From RSA11 sp965652565 (lineage in GTDB: Bacteria > Actinomycetota > Thermoleophilia > Solirubrobacterales > 70-9): 64,000 nucleotides of DNA. Position 1 is the first letter of the stretch; each line of letters begins with the position of its first letter. Shown here one piece after another: positions 8,206 through 16,869 of the stretch. A program made the position numbers and the translations under genes. The stretch lies in contig CBFGWL010000001.1 in NCBI GenBank assembly GCA_965652565.1, positions 1 to 64,000 on the forward strand. Reading direction: 5' to 3'. A model generated the notes under the pieces. The model saw nothing but the letters and a program-made list of their open reading frames with translations. It was not told where the DNA came from and did not search any database.

Positions 8206-8841
8206 ATGAAGCACTGGCGCAAGCTCGTGGTGTTCGGTCTCGCAGGCGCCCTGGTCCTGGCGATGTCGGGGTGCTGGTCGATGTCCGGCTACCAGCTCAG
8301 CAAGACCAAGCTGAGGCCCGGGAAGCCGAAGGTCAGCAAGACCGACGTCGTCGTGCGCTCCCACGTGACCTCGAAGGAGAGGGAGCGGTTCTTCATCCTG
8401 ACCGCGGCGGGTGTCGAGAGCGGCCTCAGCTTCGGCAGGGGCAAGTTCGACATCAAGAAGCAGTTCGGGAAGAAGCCGAGGCTGCTGACCCCCAACAACA
8501 CGATCCGCGAGCGGATCATGTCCACCGGGAACTGCGGCAACGTCGACCTGGAGAACTGGGAGCCGCTGAGCGAGATCAAGGTCAAGGTGTTCGCGACGCC
8601 CGGTCAGTTCGACAACAAGGGGCCGAGCAACAAGCAGGCGGTCTCGCGGATAACGCTGCGCCAGAAGCAGCTCTCGGAGATCGGGAACGATGGTGCTCAG
8701 GACACGGGCGACATCGTCTCGGACGTCATGATCGCGGTTGGCTCCTGGGCCGACGCCGACAGCGACGGGAACATCGATCTCCTCGAGCTCCAGTGCAGCG
8801 GCGGCGCGATCACGCAGCTCGCCACGAAGTTCGCGGATTGA
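8206..8841 (+). CDS. Lipoprotein with EF-hand-like loop
   Basis: A 211-residue predicted lipoprotein. A hydrophobic signal sequence ends in lipobox LAMSGC with the lipidated Cys at 23. The mature part is soluble with no domain I recognise. Residues 183-194 (DADSDGNIDLLE) match a 12-residue calcium-binding EF-hand loop exactly (D1, D3, D5, G6, I8, E12), so calcium binding is plausible. It shares the N-terminal pattern GC(W/Y)xM, then a KPGK or RPGK motif, with the next gene, suggesting distant paralogs. It has a strong promoter and ribosome binding site of its own. Confidence 0.8.
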   Translation: MKHWRKLVVFGLAGALVLAMSGCWSMSGYQLSKTKLRPGKPKVSKTDVVVRSHVTSKERERFFILTAAGVESGLSFGRGKFDIKKQFGKKPRLLTPNNTIRERIMSTGNCGNVDLENWEPLSEIKVKVFATPGQFDNKGPSNKQAVSRITLRQKQLSEIGNDGAQDTGDIVSDVMIAVGSWADADSDGNIDLLELQCSGGAITQLATKFAD

Positions 8842-8906
8842 GCGAGGCGCCCGGTTCCGCCCGGGCTTAGACGGGGAGCGGGCGGGCCGACCGCGCGCCC
8901 GCTCCC

Positions 8907-8926
8907 CCGGCCCTCGCAAGGGCCGG
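8907..8926 (+). terminator. GC hairpin between the lipoprotein genes
   Basis: CCGGCCCT, loop CGCA, AGGGCCGG is a perfect 8-bp stem in the 161-nt gap. There is no T tract, so its role as terminator is uncertain. Confidence 0.4.
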
Positions 8927-8961
8927 CCTCCAGTTCGCTCGCGGGATTCCCCCGGATCGGG

Positions 8962-8967
8962 TAGCCT
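8962..8967 (+). promoter_or_regulatory. -10 hexamer TAGCCT of the second lipoprotein gene
   Basis: TAGCCT lies 35 nt before the GTG start, and AAGGGGGG follows near 8990 as ribosome binding site. No convincing -35 is seen. Confidence 0.35.
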
Positions 8968-9002
8968 GCCCCGGTCTTCGTCCAGCAACAAGGGGGGTCA
9001 TC

Positions 9003-9632
9003 GTGAGGAAGAAGCTCGGGGTCGTGGCGGCCGTACTCGTGGGCGCGCTGCTCTTCAGCGGCTGCTACGCGATGCGCGAGGTCAGCTGGACCGTCGATCA
9101 GGTCAAGCCGGGCAAGTCGACCAAGGCCAAGATCAGCCTGGTCTCCTCGCCCGAGGAGGGGCCGCGCCCGTACGTCTTCCTCGCGCTGTTGACGGAGGGC
9201 TCGCGCGGGATCAAGCCCCAGGTGCCGCGCTGGGACACCACGAAGGTTTTGGGCCGCAAGGCCAAGCGGATGGTGGCCGATGAGCGGCTGATCGAGTCCG
9301 TGAGCTCGATCTCAGGGTTCTGTGGCGATCTGGTCCCGCCCGCGTTCGAGGAGGGCCTGATCTGGCGGACCAAGGGGCCTCAGCGCAGCGCCGGGCGTCG
9401 TTTCGTTGAGGCGCAGCTGCCGGTCAAGGTCAACCGCAGGGCGCCCGGGGGCGGCATGTTCGGCTTCTTGCTCAGTGGCGCTTGGTTCGACGACGGCGAC
9501 AAGGTCCCGGAGAGCCCAGGGGAGAGCGGCGACTACTACGAGTGCACCGGCGTCAGCACGACGGGCTTCGGCGTGCGCGGCCCGATGGAAGAGGCCCCGC
9601 TCGAAGAGCGTCTGCGCGCCCTGGTGCCCTGA
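9003..9632 (+). CDS. Lipoprotein of unknown function
   Basis: A 209-residue predicted lipoprotein with a basic start (MRKK), a hydrophobic run and lipobox LLFSGC with Cys 21. The mature region has a KPGK motif about 17 residues after the Cys, like the preceding lipoprotein, then diverges and lacks its EF-hand loop. GTG 9003 is chosen because it follows a purine-rich ribosome binding site and gives a complete signal peptide. No function can be assigned. Its position just before rpmI is unusual. Confidence 0.75.
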   Translation: MRKKLGVVAAVLVGALLFSGCYAMREVSWTVDQVKPGKSTKAKISLVSSPEEGPRPYVFLALLTEGSRGIKPQVPRWDTTKVLGRKAKRMVADERLIESVSSISGFCGDLVPPAFEEGLIWRTKGPQRSAGRRFVEAQLPVKVNRRAPGGGMFGFLLSGAWFDDGDKVPESPGESGDYYECTGVSTTGFGVRGPMEEAPLEERLRALVP

Positions 9633-9675
9633 CGCCCGCGGTTACCGAGACGCGTCTGCTTCAATAGTCCGTCGC

Positions 9676-9876
9676 ATGCCCAAGATGAAGACACACTCCG
9701 GCGCCAAGAAGCGGTTCCGCAAGACCGCGAAGGGCAAGCTGCGCGGGCGGCGCGCCTACTCGAGCCACATCCTCGAGAAGAAGTCGCCGAAGCGCAAGCG
9801 CCAGATGCGCAACCCGTCGGAGATCTCGACGCAGGACAGCAAACGCGTGAATACGCTCCTCGGAGGCAAGGGCTGA
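9676..9876 (+). CDS. rpmI: 50S ribosomal protein L35
   Basis: The 66-residue, highly basic product has the L35 signature MPKMKTHSGAKKRF and a KLRGRRAYSSHIL core. It is a component of the large ribosomal subunit. The stop overlaps the rplT start as TGATG, so L35 and L20 are translationally coupled. No clear Shine-Dalgarno precedes ATG; an imperfect TAGTCC lies 5 nt upstream. Confidence 0.97.
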   Translation: MPKMKTHSGAKKRFRKTAKGKLRGRRAYSSHILEKKSPKRKRQMRNPSEISTQDSKRVNTLLGGKG

Positions 9877-10235
9877 TGGCGCGCGCGACGAACGCCGTCG
9901 CCCGCAAGCGGCGGCGCAAGAAGACGCTCGACGCGGCCAAGGGCTATTACGGCCGCAAGCACTCGTCTTACCGCTTCGCGAACGAGCAGGTCATGCGGTC
10001 GGGCAACTACGCCTTCCGCGACCGCCGCGCGCGCAAGCGCGACTTCCGGCGCCTGTGGATCGTGCGCATCAACGCCGCCGCGCGGCGCGAGGGGATGACC
10101 TACTCGCAGTTCATGCACGGCCTCAAGCTGGCCGGCGTCGAGGTGAACCGCAAGATGCTCGCGGACATCGCCGTGCGTGACGCTGAGGCTTTTCGCCGAT
10201 TCGCGGAGGTAGCCCGGGAGGCCGCGGCGGCCTGA
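9876..10235 (+). CDS. rplT: 50S ribosomal protein L20
   Basis: The 119-residue rRNA-binding protein is needed for early 50S assembly. Family features are MARATNAVARKRRRKKTL, AKGYYGRKHSSYRFA and the C-terminal LADIAVRD. It overlaps rpmI by one base and is followed by a strong terminator, so it ends the unit. In other bacteria L20 represses this operon; no leader structure for that is recognised here. Confidence 0.98.
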   Translation: MARATNAVARKRRRKKTLDAAKGYYGRKHSSYRFANEQVMRSGNYAFRDRRARKRDFRRLWIVRINAAARREGMTYSQFMHGLKLAGVEVNRKMLADIAVRDAEAFRRFAEVAREAAAA

Positions 10236-10265
10236 GCGATCCCAGACCGCCGAGCGAATCCGACC

Positions 10266-10290
10266 GGGCGCCCCACGGGGCGCCCTTTTT
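10266..10290 (+). terminator. Rho-independent terminator after rplT
   Basis: GGGCGCCC, loop CACG, GGGCGCCC is a perfect 8-bp stem followed directly by TTTTT. Confidence 0.9.
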
Positions 10291-10310
10291 GTTGGCAGGA
10301 CACGACAGGT

Positions 10311-11021
10311 TTGATCACAAGCAAGGACAACGAGAAGCTCAAGTTGGTGCGGGCTCTGCAACAGCGCAAGCACCGCGAACGCGAGGGCCTGTTCGCGACC
10401 GAGGGTGAGGATCTGCTCGCGGCCGGCCTCGCCGCGGGGGCCCAGCCGCGATTCGTGCTGGTGGCCGCCGGCTCGGGCCTCGAGGGCGAGGAGGTCGCGC
10501 CCGAATTGCTCGCGCGCGTCTCGACCCTCGGCTCGGGCACCCGCGTGATCGCCGTGTGGCCGCTTCCGGAGCCCGCGACGCCCGGCGGGCCGGTCTGCGT
10601 GTACCTGCACGGCGTGGGCGACCCGGGCAACGTCGGCACGATCACGCGCTCCGCGGACGCCCTGGCGGGCGGGACGATCGCTCTCGGGCCCGGATGCGCC
10701 GACCCCTACTCGCCCAAGGCGGTGCGCGCCAGCATGGGCTCGGTGTTCGCGATGCGCCCGGGCCCCGCGGACTTCGAGGCGACGCCGGCGCCCCGCGTCG
10801 CGCTCGTCGCGCACGGCGGCGAGCCACCGGCCGCGCTCGCGCCGCCCGTGACCCTGTGCCTGGGGGCGGAGCGGGAGGGCGTCCCGGCCGAGTTGGCCGA
10901 GCGCTGTGAGCACCGCTGGACGATCCCGCTGCGGCCCGGGGTCGACTCGCTCAACGTCGCCGCGGCGGCGGCGATCGCGCTGGAGCGGATAAATTCGGCG
11001 CCCGCCGAAACAGGGGACTGA
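10311..11021 (+). CDS. SpoU/TrmH-family RNA 2'-O-methyltransferase
   Basis: Predicted SAM-dependent methyltransferase acting on rRNA or tRNA ribose. An N-terminal substrate-binding part (about 1-85) precedes the knotted SPOUT domain. The three motifs are visible: HGVGDPGNVGTITRSADA (N107, R113), LCLGAEREGVP (about 182-192), and IPLRPGVDSLNVAAAAAIAL (about 205-224). Start is TTG at 10311. The stop overlaps the pheS start (TGATG), which suggests co-transcription with pheST, an arrangement common in bacteria. The exact modified nucleotide cannot be told from sequence. Confidence 0.88.
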   Translation: MITSKDNEKLKLVRALQQRKHREREGLFATEGEDLLAAGLAAGAQPRFVLVAAGSGLEGEEVAPELLARVSTLGSGTRVIAVWPLPEPATPGGPVCVYLHGVGDPGNVGTITRSADALAGGTIALGPGCADPYSPKAVRASMGSVFAMRPGPADFEATPAPRVALVAHGGEPPAALAPPVTLCLGAEREGVPAELAERCEHRWTIPLRPGVDSLNVAAAAAIALERINSAPAETGD

Positions 11022-12133
11022 TGAGCACGCTCGACCGGATCAAGCAGCTGGAAGCAGAGGCGACGGAGGCGATCGGCGCCGCCGCCGACACCGCAGCGCT
11101 CGAGGAGCTGCGCGTGCGGTACCTGGGGCGCAAGTCCGAGCTCACCGGGATCCTGCGCGGGATCGGCTCCCTGCCGCCCGAGGAGCGCGGCCCGGTGGGC
11201 AAGGAGGCGAATCGCGTGCGCCAGGCGCTCGAGGCTGCGCTCGAACAAAGCCGGGACGCCCTTGCGGCGGCGGAGCTCGAGGAGCGCCTCGTCGCGGACC
11301 GCGTCGACGTGACGCTGCCTGGCACCCGCCCGGTGCGCACCGGTCATCTGCACCTGATCACGCAGACGCGGCGCGAGATCGAGGACATCTTCGTGGGCCT
11401 CGGCTACCGGGTGCTCGACGGGCCCGAGGTCGAGCACGACTTCTACAACTTCACCGCGCTCAACCACCCGCCCGGGCATCCGGCGCGGATGCTGCAGGAC
11501 ACCTTCTACATCGATCCGGAGAGCCTGCCCGAGGGCGTTCGCAACGAGGAGGGGCTGCCGCCCGGGCCGCGCGACGTACTGCTGCGCACGCACACCTCGC
11601 CCAACCAGGTGCGCGCGATGGAGGTCTCCGAGCCGCCGCTCTTCGTGATCGTGCCCGGCACGGTGTATCGCCGCGACACGATGGACGCGACCCACCTGCC
11701 GATGTTCTCCCAGGTCGAGGGGCTCGCGGTGGGCGAGGACGTGACGCTCGCCGACCTCGCCGGCACGCTGCAGGAGGTCGCGCGCGCGCTGTTCGGCCCC
11801 GAGCGCGAGACGCGCCTCAAGCCCGACTTCTTCCCGTTCACCGAGCCCAGCGTGCAGGTGGACGTCTCGTGCTTCCGCTGCCAGGGCACGGGCACGCTGC
11901 CCGACGGCTCACGCGACGGCGTCTGCAAGGGCACGGGCTGGATCGAGATCCTGGGCGCGGGGATGGTCGACCCGAACGTATTCGGGTTCGTGGAGGACGG
12001 CCGCTACGACCCCGAGCGCATCCAGGGCTTCGCCTTCGGCATGGGGATCGAGCGCATCGCCTTCCTCAAGCACGGCGTCCCCGACCTGCGCATCTTCTAC
12101 GCGAACGACGTGCGGTTCCTGGAGCAGTTCTGA
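11021..12133 (+). CDS. pheS: Phenylalanine-tRNA ligase alpha subunit
   Basis: Catalytic subunit of the alpha2-beta2 enzyme that charges tRNA-Phe. The 370-residue product has an N-terminal coiled coil (1-95) and a class II core with GYRVLDGPEVEHDFYNF, LRTHTSPNQVRAM, YRRDTMDATHLPMFSQVEG and the C-terminal FGMGIERIAFLKHGVPDLR. A CxxC...C segment (CFRCQGTG, then DGVCKGTGW) is typical of many PheS proteins. It overlaps the methyltransferase stop by one base, and pheT follows after 16 nt. Confidence 0.97.
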   Translation: MSTLDRIKQLEAEATEAIGAAADTAALEELRVRYLGRKSELTGILRGIGSLPPEERGPVGKEANRVRQALEAALEQSRDALAAAELEERLVADRVDVTLPGTRPVRTGHLHLITQTRREIEDIFVGLGYRVLDGPEVEHDFYNFTALNHPPGHPARMLQDTFYIDPESLPEGVRNEEGLPPGPRDVLLRTHTSPNQVRAMEVSEPPLFVIVPGTVYRRDTMDATHLPMFSQVEGLAVGEDVTLADLAGTLQEVARALFGPERETRLKPDFFPFTEPSVQVDVSCFRCQGTGTLPDGSRDGVCKGTGWIEILGAGMVDPNVFGFVEDGRYDPERIQGFAFGMGIERIAFLKHGVPDLRIFYANDVRFLEQF

Positions 12134-12149
12134 TGGCCGAGGTGAGCAA

Positions 12150-14624
12150 GTGAAGGTCCCGTTCTCCTGGTTGCGCGAGTACTGCGATCCCGGCCTGAGC
12201 GCCGCGGAGGTCGCCGAGCTGCTCTCCATGCGCGCCATCGAGGTCGAGCGCGTCGCGTCCTTCGGTGCGCCGTCGCCCGACGGCTTCGTGGTCGGCCGCG
12301 TGCTGAGCGCCGAGCAGCACCCGAACGCCGATCGCCTGCGCGTCTGCCAGGTCGACACCGGCGACGGCGAGCGCACGATCGTCTGCGGCGCCCCGAACGT
12401 GGCGGCGGGCCAGACCGTGATGGTGGCGCTGCCCGGCGCGGTCATGCCGGGCGGCCACAAGCTGGGCAAGGCCAAGCTGCGCGGCATCGAGTCGAACGGG
12501 ATGATCCTCTCGGAGGCCGAGGTGGAGATCGGCGACGACGCCGACGGCATCGCGGTGCTCGCCACGGACGGCGCCGGGCCCGCGCCGGGCACCGAGCTCG
12601 CCGAGATCGTCGCGCTCTCCGACGTGGTCTTCGACCTCGAGCTCAACCCCAACCGCTCCGACTGCCTGGGGGTCTGGGGCGTGGCGCGCGAGCTGCACGC
12701 GCTCACCGGCGCGCCGCTGGCGCCGCCGCCGTGGGAGCATGACGCCGAGGCCACCGGCCCAACCGACGTGCACGAGCTCGCCTCGGTGACAGTCGAGGTG
12801 CCCGAGCTCTGCCCGCGCTTCACCGCCCGTGCGTTCACCGACGTCCGCATCGGTCCCTCGCCGCTGTGGATGAAGGCGCGGCTGAGCGCCGCGGGCCAGC
12901 GCCCGATCTCCAACGTGGTGGACATCACCAACTACGTGATGCTGCTCATCGGCCAGCCGCTGCACGCCTTCGACCTCGACCGCGTCCCCGGCGGCGCGGT
13001 GATCGTCCGGCGGGCGCGCGAGGGCGAGAGGATGCGCACCCTCGACGACGTCGAGCGCACCCTCGACACCGAGACCGTCGTGGTCGCCGACCGCGAGCAG
13101 CCCAGCGCCATCGCCGGGATCATGGGCGGCCAGGTCTCCGAGGTCTCCGACGAGACGACCCGGGTGCTGCTCGAGGCCGCGACGTGGAACGGCCCGAACA
13201 TCCTGCGCACCTCGGGCATGCTCGGCCTGCGCTCCGAGGCCTCCTCGCGCTTCGAAAAGCAGCTGCATCCCGAGCTCACCGTGCGCGCTCAGCGGATCGC
13301 CTCACGGCTTCTGGTCGAGCACGCGGGCGCCGCGCTCGCGCCCGGCATGATCGACGTCGCCGCCGAGATCCCCGAGCCGCACACGCTCACCTTGCGGGGC
13401 GAGCGGGTACCGCGGCTCCTTGGCGTCGAGGTCCCGCGCGATGAGGCCGCCGAGAACCTGCGGCGGCTCGGCTTCGGCGTCGAGCTCGAGGGTGAGGACG
13501 ACCTGCGGGTCACGATCACCCCCGAGCGGCACTACGACGTCACCCGCGAGGTCGACCTGATCGAGGAGGTGGCGCGGCTCCACGGGCTCGACCAGCTCCC
13601 CCGGACCCTGCCGGCCCACGGCAACCGCCGCGGCGGGCTCGACCGCGAACAGCGCCTGCGCCGCCTCGCGGAGGACGCGACGGCCGCGCTCGGCTTCAAC
13701 CAGGCGATCACGTGGGGCTTCGGCTCACCCGCCGTCGCCGATCGCCTGCGGCTGCCGGCGGACGACGCGCGGCGCGGCGCGATCAGGATCTCCAACCCGC
13801 TCGGCGAGGAACACTCGGTGATGCGCACGACCCTGCTCGGCGGGCTGCTCGACGCGGCGCAGCACAACGTCGCGCGCGACGTCGAAGCCCTCGCCCTCTT
13901 CGAGGCGGGGCGCGTCTATCTGCCCGCCCAACCGCCGGCCGAGGGCGGCGTCGCCGCGGGCGCGTTCCCGGGGCGCCTGGCCGCGCCGGCCACAGAACCG
14001 CTGCGTCTGGGGCTCCTGGCGGTCGGCGCGGTGACGCCGGACAGCTGGCGCGCTGCGGGCCATCCGGCCGACTTCTTCGCGCTCAAGGGCGTCGTGGAGG
14101 CGCTCTGCGAGCGCTTCGAGGTGGACGTGGCGTTCGCGCCGAGCAGCGAGCCCTTCCTGCATCCCGGCCGCACGGCGAGCGTCGAGATCGCCGGTCGGCC
14201 CGCCGGCTGGCTCGGCGAGCTCCACCCGCTGGTCGCGCGCGACTGGGACCTCGAAGGCGCGGCGGTCGTGGCCGCCGAGCTCGACCTCGCGCCGGTTTTC
14301 GCCGCGAGCCCCGTGGGCGAGGGCACCTATGAGGATCTGACCAGCTTCCCAGCGGTCTTCCAGGACCTCGCCGTGGTCGTGCCCGACGACGTGCCCGCCG
14401 AGCGCGTGCGCGCGACGGTGCTGAAGGGCGGCGGCGAGCTGCTGCGCACGGCGCGGATCTTCGACCTCTACAGGGGCGAGCAGCTCGGCGAGGGCCGCAA
14501 GAGCCTCGCTCTGCGCCTGGAGTTCCGCGCGTCCGATCGCACGCTTACCGACGCCGAGGTCGCGGAGCGTCGCGAGGCGATCCGGGCCGCGCTCGGGGAG
14601 ATCGGAGGGTCGCTCCGTGAGTGA
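12150..14624 (+). CDS. pheT: Phenylalanine-tRNA ligase beta subunit
   Basis: Beta subunit with editing and tRNA-binding functions, 824 residues as usual. Domains in order are an OB-fold tRNA-binding domain (about 40-150), B3/B4 editing (about 215-385), B5 (about 400-470), a catalytic-core-like region, and a C-terminal FDX-ACB anticodon domain (about 733-824). The start MKVPFSWLREYCD is standard. GTG 12150 is preceded by GAGGTGAGC. Its last 8 nt overlap the argC start, so pheST and the arg genes may share a transcript. Confidence 0.96.
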   Translation: MKVPFSWLREYCDPGLSAAEVAELLSMRAIEVERVASFGAPSPDGFVVGRVLSAEQHPNADRLRVCQVDTGDGERTIVCGAPNVAAGQTVMVALPGAVMPGGHKLGKAKLRGIESNGMILSEAEVEIGDDADGIAVLATDGAGPAPGTELAEIVALSDVVFDLELNPNRSDCLGVWGVARELHALTGAPLAPPPWEHDAEATGPTDVHELASVTVEVPELCPRFTARAFTDVRIGPSPLWMKARLSAAGQRPISNVVDITNYVMLLIGQPLHAFDLDRVPGGAVIVRRAREGERMRTLDDVERTLDTETVVVADREQPSAIAGIMGGQVSEVSDETTRVLLEAATWNGPNILRTSGMLGLRSEASSRFEKQLHPELTVRAQRIASRLLVEHAGAALAPGMIDVAAEIPEPHTLTLRGERVPRLLGVEVPRDEAAENLRRLGFGVELEGEDDLRVTITPERHYDVTREVDLIEEVARLHGLDQLPRTLPAHGNRRGGLDREQRLRRLAEDATAALGFNQAITWGFGSPAVADRLRLPADDARRGAIRISNPLGEEHSVMRTTLLGGLLDAAQHNVARDVEALALFEAGRVYLPAQPPAEGGVAAGAFPGRLAAPATEPLRLGLLAVGAVTPDSWRAAGHPADFFALKGVVEALCERFEVDVAFAPSSEPFLHPGRTASVEIAGRPAGWLGELHPLVARDWDLEGAAVVAAELDLAPVFAASPVGEGTYEDLTSFPAVFQDLAVVVPDDVPAERVRATVLKGGGELLRTARIFDLYRGEQLGEGRKSLALRLEFRASDRTLTDAEVAERREAIRAALGEIGGSLRE

Positions 14625-15666
14625 CGTCAACGCTCAGGCGATCGCAAGCCAGCCGCTCGACGGCGAGCCCGCGGCGCGGGTTCTGGTCGCGGGCGCGACG
14701 GGATTCGCCGGCGCGCTCGCCGCGCGGCTCGTGTGGCGCCACCCGCGCCTGCAGCTCGTCGCGGTCACCTCGCGCAGCGAGGCGGGCCAGCGCCACGACG
14801 AGATCTATCCGCGCCATCGCGTCCCGCTGGAGCTCACCGAGCTCGACCTGCAGGCGGCCGATGAGATCGATGCCGCGATCGTCGCCTATCCGCACGGCGC
14901 CTCGGCGCCCGTCGTGGCCGAGCTGCGCGGCCTCGGCGCGCAGGTGGTGGACCTCTCCGCTGACTTCCGGCTGCGCGATCTGCCCGAGTACGAGCGCTGG
15001 TACGGGCCGCACGGCGAGCCCGACCTGCTCGAGGGCGCCGTCTACGGGCTCACCGAGCTCAACCGCAACGCGGTGCACACCGCCGAGCTGATCGCGAACC
15101 CCGGCTGCTATCCGACCAGCGCGCTGCTGGCCCTCGCGCCCCTCGCCGAGGCGGGTCTGGTCGACGGGGTGGTGATCGACGCCAAGTCCGGCGTCTCGGG
15201 CGCGGGCCGCGGCGGGGGCGAGGCGATGCACTTCTCCAACGTCGGCGAGAACTTCAAGCCCTACAAGGTCACGGGCCACCGCCACACGCCGGAGATCGTG
15301 CAGGAGCTGCATGGCATGGGCGGCCGGGGCCCCGTGACGTTCGTCCCGCACCTGCTCCCGCTCGACCAGGGGCTGCTCTCCAGCTGCTACGTGACGCTCG
15401 CGCGGGCGGCCGACGAGGCCGAGCTGCGCTCGCTGTACGAGGAGCGCTACGCCGGCGAGCCCTTCATCGAGCTCACCGACACGCCGCCCAGCGTGCTCGA
15501 CGTGCGCGAGACCAACGTCTGCCGAATCCACGTCACGGTCGATGGCGACGGCGGCCGGGCCCTGGTCTTCGCCGCGATCGACAACCTCTGGAAGGGCGCG
15601 GCGGGGCAGGCGCTCCAGAACCTGAACCTGATGCTCGGCCTCGACGAGACCGAGGGGCTTCTGTAG
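14617..15666 (+). CDS. argC: N-acetyl-gamma-glutamyl-phosphate reductase
   Basis: Third step of arginine synthesis: NADPH-dependent reduction of N-acetylglutamyl phosphate to the semialdehyde. The Rossmann motif VLVAGATGFAG is at about 22-32, and the active-site Cys lies in NPGCYPT (C164). GGGEAMHFSNVGENFKPYK and GHRHTPEI with the catalytic His follow. GTG 14617 overlaps pheT by 8 nt; it is the first gene of argC-argJ-argB-argD. Confidence 0.96.
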   Translation: MSDVNAQAIASQPLDGEPAARVLVAGATGFAGALAARLVWRHPRLQLVAVTSRSEAGQRHDEIYPRHRVPLELTELDLQAADEIDAAIVAYPHGASAPVVAELRGLGAQVVDLSADFRLRDLPEYERWYGPHGEPDLLEGAVYGLTELNRNAVHTAELIANPGCYPTSALLALAPLAEAGLVDGVVIDAKSGVSGAGRGGGEAMHFSNVGENFKPYKVTGHRHTPEIVQELHGMGGRGPVTFVPHLLPLDQGLLSSCYVTLARAADEAELRSLYEERYAGEPFIELTDTPPSVLDVRETNVCRIHVTVDGDGGRALVFAAIDNLWKGAAGQALQNLNLMLGLDETEGLL

Positions 15667-15672
15667 GCGCGG

Positions 15673-16860
15673 GTGGAGCGGGCGACCGACAGCGCCGCGT
15701 CTGCCACCGAGGGGTTCTTCCGCTCGCGCTGGGTCGAGGCGCCCGCGGGCGCCGAGGAGCTCGGCCCTGAACGGCTCGCGCCGGGATTCCGCGCCGCGGG
15801 CGCGCACTGCGGCCTCAAGGGCGGCGGCAAGACCGACGTCGGCTTGCTCACCTGCGACGAGCCGCGGGTGCGCTCGGCGGTCCTGCTGACGCGCAACGCG
15901 GCGGCCGCGGCGCCGGTGCGGGTCTGTCGTGAGCGCTGCGCGCTCGATTCGATCCGCGCCGTCGCGGTCAACTCGGGCAACGCGAACGCTGCAACCGGCG
16001 AGCAGGGCATCGCCGACGCGCTCGCGATGCGCGACGGCGCCGCCGCGAGCCTCAACGTCGAGCCCGAGACGGTCGCGGTCGCCGAGACCGGGGTGATCGG
16101 CGTGCCGCTCGAAATCGATGCAGTGGTAGCGGGCCTGCGCGAGGCGGCGGGCCGGCTGAGCGCCACGGGCGGCACCGAGTTCTCCGAGGCGATCATGACC
16201 ACCGACCGCTACCCGAAGCAGGTGACCGTGCGCTGCGACGGCGTCACGCTCTCCGCGCAGGCGAAGGGGGCGGGGATGATCGAGCCCGGTTTCGCGACGA
16301 TGCTGTGTTTCGTGCAGACCGATGCCCTCGTCGAGGAGCCCGAGGCCGAGCTGCGCCGGGCGGTGGCTGCCTCGTTCGAGCGGATCACGGTCGACGGGCA
16401 GATGAGCACGAACGACACGGTGGTCCTGCAGGCGAGCGGCACGGCCGGCAAGCCGCTGCCGGAGGGGCTGCTCGACGCCGTGCTGCTGCAGCTCGCGCTC
16501 GACATCGTCGCCGACGGAGAGGGCGCTGAGCGCACCGGGCGCGTGCAGGTGAGCGAGGCCGCGCACCCCGAGGAGGCCGAGCGCGTCGCGCGCGCGATCG
16601 CCAACTCACCGCTCGTCAAGACCGCGCTCACGGGGCGCGATTCCAACTGGGGCCGCATCGCGCAGGCCGCCGGCATGGCGCTCGCCGGCGAGGAGCTGCC
16701 GGAGCCCGGTCCGCACTCGATCGACTACGAGGAGCTGGGCTCGGCCGCGCCCGAGGCAGAGATCGGCATCCGGCTGGGGCGCGGCGAGGCGAGCGCGCAT
16801 GTCTACTTCTCGGATCTGACCCACGAATACATCCGGATCAACGCGGAGTACACGACCTGA
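15673..16860 (+). CDS. argJ: Glutamate N-acetyltransferase / amino-acid acetyltransferase
   Basis: Transfers acetyl from N-acetylornithine to glutamate, closing the cyclic arginine pathway. Whether it also uses acetyl-CoA cannot be told here. The self-cleaving site is visible in AKGAGMIEPGFATML, where cleavage between Ala 208 and Thr 209 exposes the nucleophile. AVNSGNANAATG and the C-terminal GRDSNWGRI are further family motifs. GTG start, 6 nt after argC. No argE is in the window, in line with the cyclic route. Confidence 0.95.
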   Translation: MERATDSAASATEGFFRSRWVEAPAGAEELGPERLAPGFRAAGAHCGLKGGGKTDVGLLTCDEPRVRSAVLLTRNAAAAAPVRVCRERCALDSIRAVAVNSGNANAATGEQGIADALAMRDGAAASLNVEPETVAVAETGVIGVPLEIDAVVAGLREAAGRLSATGGTEFSEAIMTTDRYPKQVTVRCDGVTLSAQAKGAGMIEPGFATMLCFVQTDALVEEPEAELRRAVAASFERITVDGQMSTNDTVVLQASGTAGKPLPEGLLDAVLLQLALDIVADGEGAERTGRVQVSEAAHPEEAERVARAIANSPLVKTALTGRDSNWGRIAQAAGMALAGEELPEPGPHSIDYEELGSAAPEAEIGIRLGRGEASAHVYFSDLTHEYIRINAEYTT

Positions 16861-16869
16861 TGAACCAAC

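Noticed and set aside
14545..16566. Long minus-strand frame across argC and argJ
   Set aside because: Same antisense artefact; argC and argJ have full catalytic motifs on the plus strand.
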